A DNA stretch of 60,470 nt from Zestomonas carbonaria (GTDB lineage Bacteria; Pseudomonadota; Gammaproteobacteria; Pseudomonadales; Pseudomonadaceae), in assembly GCF_904061905.1 (NCBI RefSeq), contig NZ_CAJFCI010000074.1:1-60470 (forward strand). Direction: 5' to 3'. Each line of letters starts with the position of its first letter. The first letter of the stretch is position 1. A program made the translations under genes and the position numbers. Below, one piece after another: positions 1-8,039 of the stretch. The notes below the pieces were generated by a model, which saw nothing but the letters and a program-made list of their open reading frames with translations, was not told the DNA's origin and did no database searches.

Positions 1-381
1 GATGCCCTGGGCGCGAAGGACGCTGTCGAGGATCTGCGGGACGCTGCGCTGCTGGAAGATCCGCCAGTTGGAACGCAGCTCGGCGCGGGCCAGGGCGGGT
101 TCGACCACGGCGCTGTAGCGGGTGCGGCGAAAGCCGGTGTCGCCCTGGGCGAAGGCGCTGACCAGGCCGTGGACATGGCGCACCGCGCGTTCGCCGTGCC
201 AGAGGGTGAACAGCGCGGGCCGGTCGAGGATCGCGCCAAAATCCACGGCGGGATCGCGGCTGGAGAGCTCGAGGGTCAACCGGAAGGGCGTGGACAGCCC
301 TTCGTCCAGCTCGAAGGAGATGACCTCGAAGTCGCCGCTGGCGGGCGCGAAGGTGAAGCGCAGGTCGGATTGGCGGGGCAT
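1..381 (-). CDS. vgrG: VgrG spike protein of the type VI secretion system, N-terminal part only
   Basis: The minus-strand frame from an ATG at 381 stays open to base 1, giving the first 127 residues; the rest lies outside the window. It begins MPRQSDLRFTFAP and continues through EVISFELDEGLSTPFRLTLEL and a DRPALFTLWHG segment, which is the usual start of the gp27-like hub domain of VgrG proteins. VgrG trimers cap the Hcp tube and carry or are fused to effectors. It starts 30 bases after the tssL stop on the same strand, so it closes the leftward T6SS operon. Any C-terminal effector extension cannot be judged from here. Confidence 0.88.
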   Translation of the reverse strand, partial: MPRQSDLRFTFAPASGDFEVISFELDEGLSTPFRLTLELSSRDPAVDFGAILDRPALFTLWHGERAVRHVHGLVSAFAQGDTGFRRTRYSAVVEPALARAELRSNWRIFQQRSVPQILDSVLRAQGI

Positions 382-411
382 CGCGTGCAGCTCCTTGAGG
401 TGATCCGCGGC

Positions 412-1239
412 TCAGTGCCTGAGAATCTCGTCCAGCGATTGCAGGACCTGTTCCGTGGTGTTGCCGAGGCTCATGGCGTAGAGGATGTAGACGCAGGCCA
501 GCAGAGCCGCGGCGGCGATCCAGGGCGCCCACCAGGGCAGTTGCCGGCCGATGCGATAACGCCGGGAGGTGACGTTGGCGCTGGCGTCGGTCAGTTGCTC
601 GGGGCTGTCGCCGCGCAGTTCGCGCAAGGTGCGGTGCAGCTTGTCGATGAGGGCCTGGAGCGACTTGTCGTTGTTGTCGTGCTGCAGGCCGTACTTGCCC
701 CTGAAGCCGAGACAGAGGCACAGGTACTTGAACTCCAGCACGTCGCGGTATTTCTCCGGCTCCATCAGCATGCGCGAGAGGATGGTGAAGAACTTTTCGC
801 CGCCCCAGGTCTCGTCGTGATAGGCGCTGAGCAGGGAGCGCTGCGCCCACATGGATTTGGAGCCCCAGGGGGTGCCCATTACCGCTTCGTCGACGAAGGT
901 GCACAGGGCGTAGCGGAAGGCGAGCTGGGTAGCGGTGTCGTAGTTGTGCTGGTTGATTTCCTCGTCGAGCGCGGCGATCTGTTTGCGGACCATCTCGTAG
1001 AGCCCGCCCACGTCTTCGTATTTCTCCATCCCGCGCAGGCGGATGACCAGCCCGAACAGTGGGAGAGCGCCGTCCACCATCGGGTTGTAGCCATGGCCGC
1101 GCAGTTGGAAGTCGAGGTCTTCGTCGTGGTCGATGTGCTGGATGCCTTCGAACATGATGTCCTGCTTCTGCGTGACGACAGACGCCGGAGTGGTTCGCTG
1201 GTAGTCGGTACGGCGGCTGGCGGTTTCGGTGCTGCTCAT
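412..1239 (-). CDS. tssL: T6SS inner-membrane protein TssL (DotU/IcmH family)
   Basis: 275 residues. TssL forms the membrane complex with TssM and TssJ; its cytoplasmic domain contacts the baseplate. The protein has a cytoplasmic DotU domain at about residues 45-215, with motifs such as NPMVDGALPLFGLVIRLRG and FVDEAVMGTPWG. One C-terminal membrane segment follows (about 243-263, APWIAAAALLACVYILYAM) and then a very short periplasmic tail. There is no OmpA-like peptidoglycan-binding extension, so cell-wall anchoring would need another protein. It starts one base after the tssK stop, which indicates tight coupling. Family assignment is firm. Confidence 0.96.
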   Translation of the reverse strand: MSSTETASRRTDYQRTTPASVVTQKQDIMFEGIQHIDHDEDLDFQLRGHGYNPMVDGALPLFGLVIRLRGMEKYEDVGGLYEMVRKQIAALDEEINQHNYDTATQLAFRYALCTFVDEAVMGTPWGSKSMWAQRSLLSAYHDETWGGEKFFTILSRMLMEPEKYRDVLEFKYLCLCLGFRGKYGLQHDNNDKSLQALIDKLHRTLRELRGDSPEQLTDASANVTSRRYRIGRQLPWWAPWIAAAALLACVYILYAMSLGNTTEQVLQSLDEILRH

Positions 1240-1240
1240 G

Positions 1241-2578
1241 TCATTGGCTCCTGATGGCCCAGAACTGCAGTTCGAGCTCGGGGTATTCCCCAGCGATGTG
1301 GAAGCCGAAACCGGCGGTTTCGCGCATCATTTGCCAACTGGGGTGGGAACGGTCGAGCTGGAAGTAGGTGAAGCCCGCATGGAAGGGCAGGTGGCGCGGC
1401 GCCACCGGCAGGGGGCTGAGCGGAATGCCCGGCAATTGCAGGCTGACCAGTTCGGGCAGCTTTTCCATGGAGGCGACCTTGGCCTGCTGCACGAATTGCT
1501 GGCGCAGCTTTTCCAGCGGCATGCGCGCGCGCACGGCGAGGATGAATTCGGCGTCGGCCAGCAGGCGCTTGTCCTGGACGGCGGCGGTGAGCATGCCGTA
1601 CTGCTGCTTGACGATCGGCAGGGAGACGGCGCGCGGTTGCAGGACGGTGCTCAGGGCGCGTCGCAAGGTTTCCTCCAGCGTGCGGAAGGACAGGCGCAGG
1701 TCGTCGTGCTGGTAGGGGGAATATTCCTGCGGCAGGCGCCCTTCGTCGGTGAAGGTGACCAGTTCTCCGCATGCCTGGCTGAAGGCGATGTAGAGCTGTT
1801 CGGGGTGCACGTGGCGAAGGCGCGAGAGATGCTGGAAATAGGGCTGCAGGCGGTTGAGCGTCTGCAGCAGGTTGAAGTCGGTGACATCCGCCACGCCGGC
1901 CTGGCCGGGTGAGCCGATGCGTTCCGCGATGTTCTTCGCGCGCTCGCGCATGAGGCCGGCGATTTCACCGAGGAAGCGCTGGAGCGGCGGGATGGCGGTG
2001 AGCGACAGGCTGGTGGGGTAGAAGGCTTCATCCAGCACCAGGCTGCCGTCCGGCCGCTTGTCGAGGATGCGGCACAGGGCGATGCCGGTGAAGGCGCTGC
2101 GGTCGTCGCGTTCCAGGGACAGTTGCAGGTTCGGGAGGGCGAGGTCCATCTGGACGTGGTCGCCCTCCAGGCTGTGGCTGTCCTTGACCTCCTCGGAGCG
2201 CGCCACATAGCGAGTGTTGGCATAGCTGTCGGGCCACTGGATTTCCAGCACGCCATCGGAGCGTAGCGGCAGGGTCAGGTACACCACCTGGTTGACGGCC
2301 GACAGGTCGTTGATCGCCAGCGGTGTGGGTGGCGGCACGTCGTTGGGAATGTCGAAGGTGCTGCCGTCGGGCATGGCGCCACGGGCGCGGACGATGGCGA
2401 TCTTGCCGAAGCTCAGGTACTCGTGGTTGAGCTCCAGTTCGCTGAAGCCGTACAGGTGTTCGCTGACGCTGTTCACCCGCTGGTGGATGAGGTGTTCCAG
2501 CGAGCGAGACTGTTGCTGAAAGTGCTGGGGCTTGACGAACAGTCCTTCGCTCCAGATGACGGGGTTCCTTGAAGTCAT
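1241..2578 (-). CDS. tssK: T6SS baseplate protein TssK
   Basis: 445 residues, the normal TssK length. TssK is the trimeric connector between the TssEFG baseplate wedges and the TssLM membrane complex. The N-terminus has the family signature (NPVIWSEGLFVKPQHFQQQ) and the whole length matches the family: shoulder domain, helical middle, and a C-terminal domain ending ELELQFWAIRSQ. The ATG overlaps the end of tssJ by 4 bases and tssL starts one base after its stop. Nothing abnormal was seen. Confidence 0.97.
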   Translation of the reverse strand: MTSRNPVIWSEGLFVKPQHFQQQSRSLEHLIHQRVNSVSEHLYGFSELELNHEYLSFGKIAIVRARGAMPDGSTFDIPNDVPPPTPLAINDLSAVNQVVYLTLPLRSDGVLEIQWPDSYANTRYVARSEEVKDSHSLEGDHVQMDLALPNLQLSLERDDRSAFTGIALCRILDKRPDGSLVLDEAFYPTSLSLTAIPPLQRFLGEIAGLMRERAKNIAERIGSPGQAGVADVTDFNLLQTLNRLQPYFQHLSRLRHVHPEQLYIAFSQACGELVTFTDEGRLPQEYSPYQHDDLRLSFRTLEETLRRALSTVLQPRAVSLPIVKQQYGMLTAAVQDKRLLADAEFILAVRARMPLEKLRQQFVQQAKVASMEKLPELVSLQLPGIPLSPLPVAPRHLPFHAGFTYFQLDRSHPSWQMMRETAGFGFHIAGEYPELELQFWAIRSQ

Positions 2579-3486
2579 GGTGTGGGTCTCGGCTTCGGCT
2601 GGCGGTAGCTTTCATCGGTGATGGCGACCTGGGTGTCGGTCAGGGTCACCAGCACGGCGTACTTGTGTCCGGTGGGTTCGAGGCGGAGCACCTGTTTCCA
2701 GACCGCGCCGTCCTGGTTGTGGAAGTTCGCCATCACGGCCAGGTAGTGGGTCTTCTCGTCGATTTCCGCGTAGTCGATGAACTTGAACTGGCCCGGCTGC
2801 AGGACGTAGTCGTCGTCGTCCAGGTAGGTCTTGCCCAGGGCCTTCTTCAGGTTCTTGGTGAGCATGTCGTGGTCGGCGCTGAGGAACAGCGAGTCGTCCT
2901 TGAGCTGCAGGACCTTGAAGGTAATGGGCGTGGCCGCCTCCCTGGAGGCGAAGGCGTTCTGTCGCTCCTGGAGGCCGTCGACCATCTCTTCGGCGTATTG
3001 CCCCAGGGCAGGGGGCTGGTCGGTATCGATCGGGAACGGCACGCCGGGACGCCAGGCCGACTTGTCCGGTGCGGGATGGGCGGAAGGTTTCCCAGGCATC
3101 TGCAGTGCCGGGTCGAACTGCAGGCTCAGGGACGGCTTTTTGCCGTACTCGGACGAGCCGGTGCCTTCCTGCTGCATGTATTCGAGCAGCGCGCGCAATT
3201 TCTCGGTCAGGTCGACGTGGCTGCTACCGCTCAGGTTGATGCGGTAGGGGCCTTCATTCCCGGTTCCGAGACCCGCCTGCTGGACGGGCGCCGCACCGGG
3301 AGGCGTCGCCGTGGCGTCGGTGGGTTCCGGCTGTACGCTGGCCGGGTTGGGATTGACGTCTGGGGCCGCGTACAGGCTGAGCGAGAGTTGCGTGGGCGGT
3401 GCTTTTTCCTTCTCGCCGCCGAACAGGCCGCATCCGCCTATCAGCGTGCCGGCCAGCAACAGCAGGATAGGGCGTCGGGCTTTCAT
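2575..3486 (-). CDS. tssJ: T6SS outer-membrane lipoprotein TssJ with a large internal insertion
   Basis: 303 residues from the ATG at 3486. An upstream in-frame ATG at 3612 would run back through the FHA gene and place the signal peptide internally, so it was rejected. The start chosen gives a lipoprotein signal with Cys19 in a LIGGC lipobox and overlaps the FHA gene by 4 bases. TssJ anchors TssM to the outer membrane and is usually about 150-190 residues. Here the first strand region (LSLSLYAAPDVNPN, 34-47) and the next canonical segment (PITFKVLQLKDDSLFLSAD, from about 187) are separated by roughly 135 residues. The inserted part begins Pro/Ala/Thr-rich and contains SLSLQFDPALQMPG (about 119-132), which resembles the first strand. 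The C-terminal half is ordinary TssJ (YVLQPGQFKFIDYAEID, THYLAVMANFHNQDGAVWK). Confidence 0.88.
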   Translation of the reverse strand: MKARRPILLLLAGTLIGGCGLFGGEKEKAPPTQLSLSLYAAPDVNPNPASVQPEPTDATATPPGAAPVQQAGLGTGNEGPYRINLSGSSHVDLTEKLRALLEYMQQEGTGSSEYGKKPSLSLQFDPALQMPGKPSAHPAPDKSAWRPGVPFPIDTDQPPALGQYAEEMVDGLQERQNAFASREAATPITFKVLQLKDDSLFLSADHDMLTKNLKKALGKTYLDDDDYVLQPGQFKFIDYAEIDEKTHYLAVMANFHNQDGAVWKQVLRLEPTGHKYAVLVTLTDTQVAITDESYRQPKPRPTP

Positions 3487-4835
3487 TGGGCTTCCGCTCG
3501 AAGGGCCTGGTCGTAGGCTTGTTCGAACACTTCCCAGAACAGCTTTTCGAAGCCCTTCTGGCGGGAGGAGGTCAGCTCGTTGTAGTAGTGGGTGTACATC
3601 TGCCACGCCCAATCGTTGCTTTCCGACTGTGCGGTATGGCCTGGCCGATAGCGCTGGAAGCGCTGCAGGAGCACGTCGGGAGCGAAGGAGCGCAACAGGG
3701 CATCGAGGCTCGCGCTGATGGCCTGGATGATCGCGGTGTTGTGCTGGCGCGCCTGGGCCAGGCTCTCGTCGATGGCCGCCCTGGGGGACAGGTGGACGAC
3801 ACTGCGGTCGCTGGAGAAGAGCGCGCGGACGGTATCGTCGTAGCTCTGCCCGAGGCGCAGGGGATTGTCCTCGATCGGTTGCAGGGTGCGGTTGAGCAGC
3901 GCCAGGCGCTGCTGGGTACCGGCCTGGCTGCCGTACAGGGCGGCGATGCCGCGGATGGTGGCATTGAGGGCCTGTCCGGCCTCCAGCAGCAACTGGTGGG
4001 CCGATTGCCCGTCGAGCCGGCCGATCGGGGCGCCGAGCCCTTGCAGCAGGGGTTCGATGGCTTGCTGGGGATCGCCGCCAATCACCGGAGCGGCCGGCGT
4101 CGAGTAATCGTATTGCTGCGTCATGTTGGGTTCTCCGGAATGGGGCAGGGGAATGCCGGATACGGCTTCGAATCGGGTTTCGGCCAGGTCCGCCTGGGTC
4201 GTGGATGGCGACAGGCCATAGTGGGTGGGGTCGAACGGGTTCGAGGAGCGCTTCTCCGCCTGCTCCTTGGCACGGCGCTCGGCTTCGTCGAGGGCGGCGA
4301 GGGGGTCGAGGGCGCTGTCGCGTTGCGTGCCTTCGACGAGATCGTCCAGGGCTGAGCGGCCCTTGTCCCTCTCCGGGCGCATGTCTGGCGCGGCGGGACC
4401 GTTGGCCAGTTCGTCCAGTTGTGCGCCCTGGTCGTTGAGCATTTCTCCGACGCCGTACTGGCTGAGGTGGCGCGACGGATCGGGAAGCTGGTGGTCCTGA
4501 TCCTGCAGGTGGGCGACGATCCTGTAGGGGCCGACATGCAGGGTGTCGCCCTCGCCCAGGCGGGCGCTGACGTTCTGGCCCACGGGGCTCTCGTTGCTGT
4601 TGACGCGGGTGTGCCCGGAGCGGTCGATCACGCAGAAATTGCCTTCCTCGAACAGGATCTCGCAGTGGATCGCATGCACGCGGTCACGGCTGTCGGTGAG
4701 TATCCAGTTCGCGCCGCGGCAACCGATGGTGCCGCCGGTGCTGTCGAAGGTGTGGGTGGGCGCGCAACCCTGCTGCAGCATTTGCGGGTTGACGACTGCG
4801 AGGGCGATGCGGCGAGGGGCGGCCGATTCGTTCAT
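3483..4835 (-). CDS. tagH: T6SS-associated FHA-domain protein (TagH / VCA0112 type)
   Basis: 450 residues from the ATG at 4835, which overlaps the tssG stop by 4 bases; longer in-frame starts lie inside tssG and were rejected. Residues about 10-110 are an FHA-like fold (GGTIGCRGANWIL, HAIHCEILFEEGNFCVID, GDTLHVGPYRI). The middle (about 120-230) is low-complexity and charged. The C-terminal 200 residues form the T6SS FHA C-terminal domain (AIEPLLQGLGAPIGRLDGQ, FEKLFWEVFEQAYDQALR). By comparison with classical FHA domains, the phosphothreonine-contacting residues look replaced: Cys39 for the Arg of GR, His54 for the Ser of SxxH, His75 for the Asn of the NG turn. It may therefore act as a scaffold, not a phosphopeptide reader. 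Confidence 0.9.
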   Translation of the reverse strand: MNESAAPRRIALAVVNPQMLQQGCAPTHTFDSTGGTIGCRGANWILTDSRDRVHAIHCEILFEEGNFCVIDRSGHTRVNSNESPVGQNVSARLGEGDTLHVGPYRIVAHLQDQDHQLPDPSRHLSQYGVGEMLNDQGAQLDELANGPAAPDMRPERDKGRSALDDLVEGTQRDSALDPLAALDEAERRAKEQAEKRSSNPFDPTHYGLSPSTTQADLAETRFEAVSGIPLPHSGEPNMTQQYDYSTPAAPVIGGDPQQAIEPLLQGLGAPIGRLDGQSAHQLLLEAGQALNATIRGIAALYGSQAGTQQRLALLNRTLQPIEDNPLRLGQSYDDTVRALFSSDRSVVHLSPRAAIDESLAQARQHNTAIIQAISASLDALLRSFAPDVLLQRFQRYRPGHTAQSESNDWAWQMYTHYYNELTSSRQKGFEKLFWEVFEQAYDQALRAEAQ

Positions 4836-5851
4836 GAGCGCACCTTGATGCGGACGGTGGATTGTTTGCGCAGGACCTTGTGGTCGACGAAGCTCGTCCA
4901 GCCCAGATGGGTACCGTTGGTCCTGCCGAGATTGAAGGGGGGCACTTCCTCCTGGCGCAGCCCCAGTTCCAGGTCGTAGGCGGCCGGGTCGCGCAGCAGG
5001 AAGTCGATGAGCTTGCGCAGGCGCCCGTAGTTCTCGCCGCTGGGCAGGAATTCCCGGAAGCGGCGCTGGTCGAGATCGGAAATGACGATGGTGAACTTGC
5101 TGCTGCGCGAGCGGACCCGGCCACCGATGACGAAGCTGTCGCCCAGGGTGCCGTTGCGCTTGCCCAGGGCCAGGAGCTGGCTTTCCGCAATGTCGACGTA
5201 GCGGAGCTCGAACTCGCGGATGTGCACCGTGGTCAGGTCGAAGCAGTGCGCGATGATGCCCGCCACCACGGTCGGCGAGCGGCTGCGGCTGGCGATCAGC
5301 CCGGCGTAGCTGAGCAGGCGGCTCCATGGGATAGGGGTGGCTCCGCGCAGTTCCTCGTCGTTGAGCCCGATCAGGGAGAAGATGTAGCGCGAGAAGCGGT
5401 CCTTGGCCTCGCGCTGGAAACGCACGTAGTAGCGGTATTTACGCCAGGCCTGGTGCAGCAGGGTCAGCAGGCGGTGGTTGAAGAAGTCGAAGAACGCCGG
5501 ACGGATGCCGATGCCCTGGGCGTATTCGTAGGCGAGCCGGTCCAGGTAGTAGCCGGGCAGCGGCGAGTCCGGTCCGTGCAGGCCGAAGAATGTCGCCTGC
5601 ACGTGGTAATCGCTGCGCGCATGCTCGGGCATGCGCTCGGCGAGACCGATGTCGGAGGCGGGGAAGCCCAGGCCGGCATAGCTGGTCAGGCGGACGCGCT
5701 GCCGCTCCGGGTGCAGGGTCTCGGAGGACTCCAGGTCGTCCTCGTGGAGGTTGTGCAGATGCTCGAGCAGCCGGAAGAAGTTGTAGTTCTTCGCATCTGC
5801 CAGCAGGGCATCGGCTAGATCAGCGGTTGCTTGCCGGTCTGCAATGGCCAT
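4832..5851 (-). CDS. tssG: T6SS baseplate protein TssG
   Basis: 339 residues from the ATG at 5851 (MAIADRQATADLADALL), the normal size for TssG. That start lies inside the end of tssF (37-base overlap); the next Met is far inside conserved sequence and the longer open frame upstream is a tssF shadow. TssG with two TssF copies and TssE makes the baseplate wedge. Family features include NYNFFRLLEHLHNL near the N-terminus, FFGLHGPDSPLPGYYLDRL, and a C-terminal half with LGRTNGTHLGWTSFVDHKV. It lies between tssF and the FHA gene, as in V. cholerae. Confidence 0.95.
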   Translation of the reverse strand: MAIADRQATADLADALLADAKNYNFFRLLEHLHNLHEDDLESSETLHPERQRVRLTSYAGLGFPASDIGLAERMPEHARSDYHVQATFFGLHGPDSPLPGYYLDRLAYEYAQGIGIRPAFFDFFNHRLLTLLHQAWRKYRYYVRFQREAKDRFSRYIFSLIGLNDEELRGATPIPWSRLLSYAGLIASRSRSPTVVAGIIAHCFDLTTVHIREFELRYVDIAESQLLALGKRNGTLGDSFVIGGRVRSRSSKFTIVISDLDQRRFREFLPSGENYGRLRKLIDFLLRDPAAYDLELGLRQEEVPPFNLGRTNGTHLGWTSFVDHKVLRKQSTVRIKVRS

Positions 5852-7581
5852 TCGTAGCGCTCGTTGTTGCTGGTGTTGATCACTTCCAACTGGTGGAAGG
5901 AGTTGATGCTGGCGTACAGGGCGAAGAAGTGGCTGAGCACGGTGCCGAACAGGTACAGGTCGCCTTCGCAGAGAAAGGCCGACTGGTCGAGTTTCAGCAC
6001 GGTCTTCAGGCCTCGGATCGGCAGGCCTTTCATGAGGACGTCGGTCGGTACGGTGACGGCGTCGCCGATGCCGTTCAGGCGCTTGCGCGTCGTGCGGGCC
6101 TGCTGGATGTCGTGCAGCGCGGCGAAGTCGTAGGCGCGGATGACCGCCTTCAACGGTTCGGCCGAGAGCAGCGACAGGTAGTTGAGCGAGAGGTTGGAGA
6201 TCAGCGTCCATTGCAGCCCGCCGTCCAGCACGGGGCGGTAGGAGGGCGTGGGACGGACGATGTTGGTGTACGAGGCGTAGGTCGGGGTGTTCCCGGAGGG
6301 CAGGCAGATGTCGCCCGCGCCGAGGGCCAGCGGCAGGTCGCGGTTTGTGCAGGTCAATGCCAGCGAGACGGTCTCGCTGACGCCGATGTAGGCGGTTTCG
6401 TCGTCGCGCACGAAGGCGACCCGATGCACGACCCCGTCCTCGCTGAGCGCGTTCTCTATGCGGGTCCGGTAGTAGAGCGCGCTGCGCCCGTGGGCGTGCT
6501 CGATCTCATGCTGGAACGACTCGAACGGATGGAAGGTCCGCAGCCGCTCGCCGCGTGTTCCGTCGGGGTCTCGCCGCCAGCCGTACACCTCGTCGATGCT
6601 GAAGATCTCGTAGCATTCCGGCCTGTGGCCGATGGGCCGCAGGCGCTGGTCGACGGCCCGGCCATCGAGGTTGATCGGTTCCGCGTCGTGGGCGAACAGG
6701 TTGACCGCCGGCGCACAGTACAGCGAGATGTCCGATGTCCTCAGGCGGATATCGGCGGGCATCGGCCGGGAAAAATGGAACTCGAAGCGGATCTGCCTGG
6801 CCTTTTCGGCGGGCCAGAGCGAGCGCAGGGCGTTCAGGCTGAAGAAGTGGAAGCGCTGCGGGAAGGTGAAGTATTCCTGCAGGATGCGATAACCGTCGAA
6901 GACGTTGCGAGGGTAGGGCAGCAGTGCCTCGTCCGGATTGAAGCCGGGAAAGCTCACCTGGCGTGGCTGGATGCGTTGCACTTTACCGTTGAGCTCGACG
7001 CGAACCTCGCTGAGGTACTTGGCGAGCCACAGATAGAGCGTCTGCGCGGTGGTGTCGTCGCCGCTCAGGTGGAAGTCCAGCCTGTCGCAGTCGATGGCGT
7101 TGAGGTCGTTGTCGGTGATCGAGCCCAGGTCGATGCGTACGATGGATTTCTCGCGCGTGTGGGCATCGCTGACCTCCAGCAGGCGCAAGGGGTGGATGAT
7201 GACGTCGGTGCAGGTGCGGAACTCGCAGGAGACACCGTCGACCGGCCTGGAGAGAATCCGCGTGCCGCGCGGGATGACTTGTCGTTCGCTGATGGCCCGC
7301 CCCGCCGGGTCGAAGCGGATGATGGTGGCGCTGGGCAGCGGGCGCAGGTAGTTAGGCCACAGCAATTGCAGCAACGAGTGCGTCAGCTCCGGAAGGTCGT
7401 CCTCGATCTTCAGGCGCAGCTTGGCGGTGAGGAAGGCGAAGCCTTCGACCAGGCGCTCCACATCCGGGTCCGCCGCCTGGTCGCCCAGGAAGCGCGCGAG
7501 CTGGGGATTGTCGTGGGCGAACTGGCGTCCTAGCTGGCGTAGCTGGCTCAGCTCGTCTCGGAATTTCTGTCGTAGCGGCAT
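5815..7581 (-). CDS. tssF: T6SS baseplate protein TssF
   Basis: 588 residues, as expected for the family. It begins MPLRQKFRDELSQLRQLGRQFA and contains the hallmark segments DPDVERLVEGFAFLTAKLRLK and LTHSLLQLLWPNYLRPLPS. TssF is the large wedge component that dimerises around TssG and contacts TssK and VgrG. It starts 7 bases after the tssE stop and its end overlaps the tssG start by 37 bases, so TssF and TssG are probably translated in coupled fashion. Confidence 0.97.
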   Translation of the reverse strand: MPLRQKFRDELSQLRQLGRQFAHDNPQLARFLGDQAADPDVERLVEGFAFLTAKLRLKIEDDLPELTHSLLQLLWPNYLRPLPSATIIRFDPAGRAISERQVIPRGTRILSRPVDGVSCEFRTCTDVIIHPLRLLEVSDAHTREKSIVRIDLGSITDNDLNAIDCDRLDFHLSGDDTTAQTLYLWLAKYLSEVRVELNGKVQRIQPRQVSFPGFNPDEALLPYPRNVFDGYRILQEYFTFPQRFHFFSLNALRSLWPAEKARQIRFEFHFSRPMPADIRLRTSDISLYCAPAVNLFAHDAEPINLDGRAVDQRLRPIGHRPECYEIFSIDEVYGWRRDPDGTRGERLRTFHPFESFQHEIEHAHGRSALYYRTRIENALSEDGVVHRVAFVRDDETAYIGVSETVSLALTCTNRDLPLALGAGDICLPSGNTPTYASYTNIVRPTPSYRPVLDGGLQWTLISNLSLNYLSLLSAEPLKAVIRAYDFAALHDIQQARTTRKRLNGIGDAVTVPTDVLMKGLPIRGLKTVLKLDQSAFLCEGDLYLFGTVLSHFFALYASINSFHQLEVINTSNNERYEWPLQTGKQPLI

Positions 7582-7588
7582 GCCTGCC

Positions 7589-8020
7589 TCACCTCATGAT
7601 CCTTGTCGATCGGTCCAGTCCATTGATGACGAGGTCGATTTCCATCTGTTCTTCCGAGTTGAAGACGGGCACCAGGCAGTCGAGTCGGAAGTGCAGTTCC
7701 AATGGCTGCGAAGGGTCAGGTTGCGCCCTCACGTTGAGGACCTTCACGCGAGGCTCGTGCATGGCCACCGCGCGCCGGATGTCTTCGCAGACACGCAACT
7801 GGAGGTCGGCGCTGCCCATGGAGGCGTCGTTGAAGTCCCGCAGACCCGCACCAGGGCTGCTCGCGGAGCAGCCCTGGTGTGAGTTGAGGAGCCATTCCAG
7901 ATGTCGCTTGATCGCCTGTATGCGCTCGTGGGCGAGATCCTGGCGCGACAGGGCGCGCCGGGGTATCGCCTCGGGATCGAGTCGTTCGAACAGGCTGCCA
8001 AGCCCTGCCGTCCTGGGCAT
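7589..8020 (-). CDS. tssE: T6SS baseplate protein TssE (gp25-like)
   Basis: 143 residues. TssE is the T4 gp25-like initiator that joins the baseplate to the contractile sheath. The GSLFERLDPE motif near residue 8 is typical of TssE. The second half matches the gp25 fold: RVCEDIRRAVAMHEPRVKVLNV followed by alternating strands ending with EEQMEIDLVINGLDR. The Glu-Pro-Arg element of the gp25 core is present as HEPRV. It starts 19 bases after the tssC stop and ends 7 bases before tssF. Confidence 0.95.
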   Translation of the reverse strand: MPRTAGLGSLFERLDPEAIPRRALSRQDLAHERIQAIKRHLEWLLNSHQGCSASSPGAGLRDFNDASMGSADLQLRVCEDIRRAVAMHEPRVKVLNVRAQPDPSQPLELHFRLDCLVPVFNSEEQMEIDLVINGLDRSTRIMR

Positions 8021-8039
8021 GGGTCAGTGTCCTGGCTGG

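Noticed and set aside
3486..3612. A longer start for tssJ at 3612
   Set aside because: It would place 42 residues before the lipoprotein signal and overlap the FHA gene by 130 bases.
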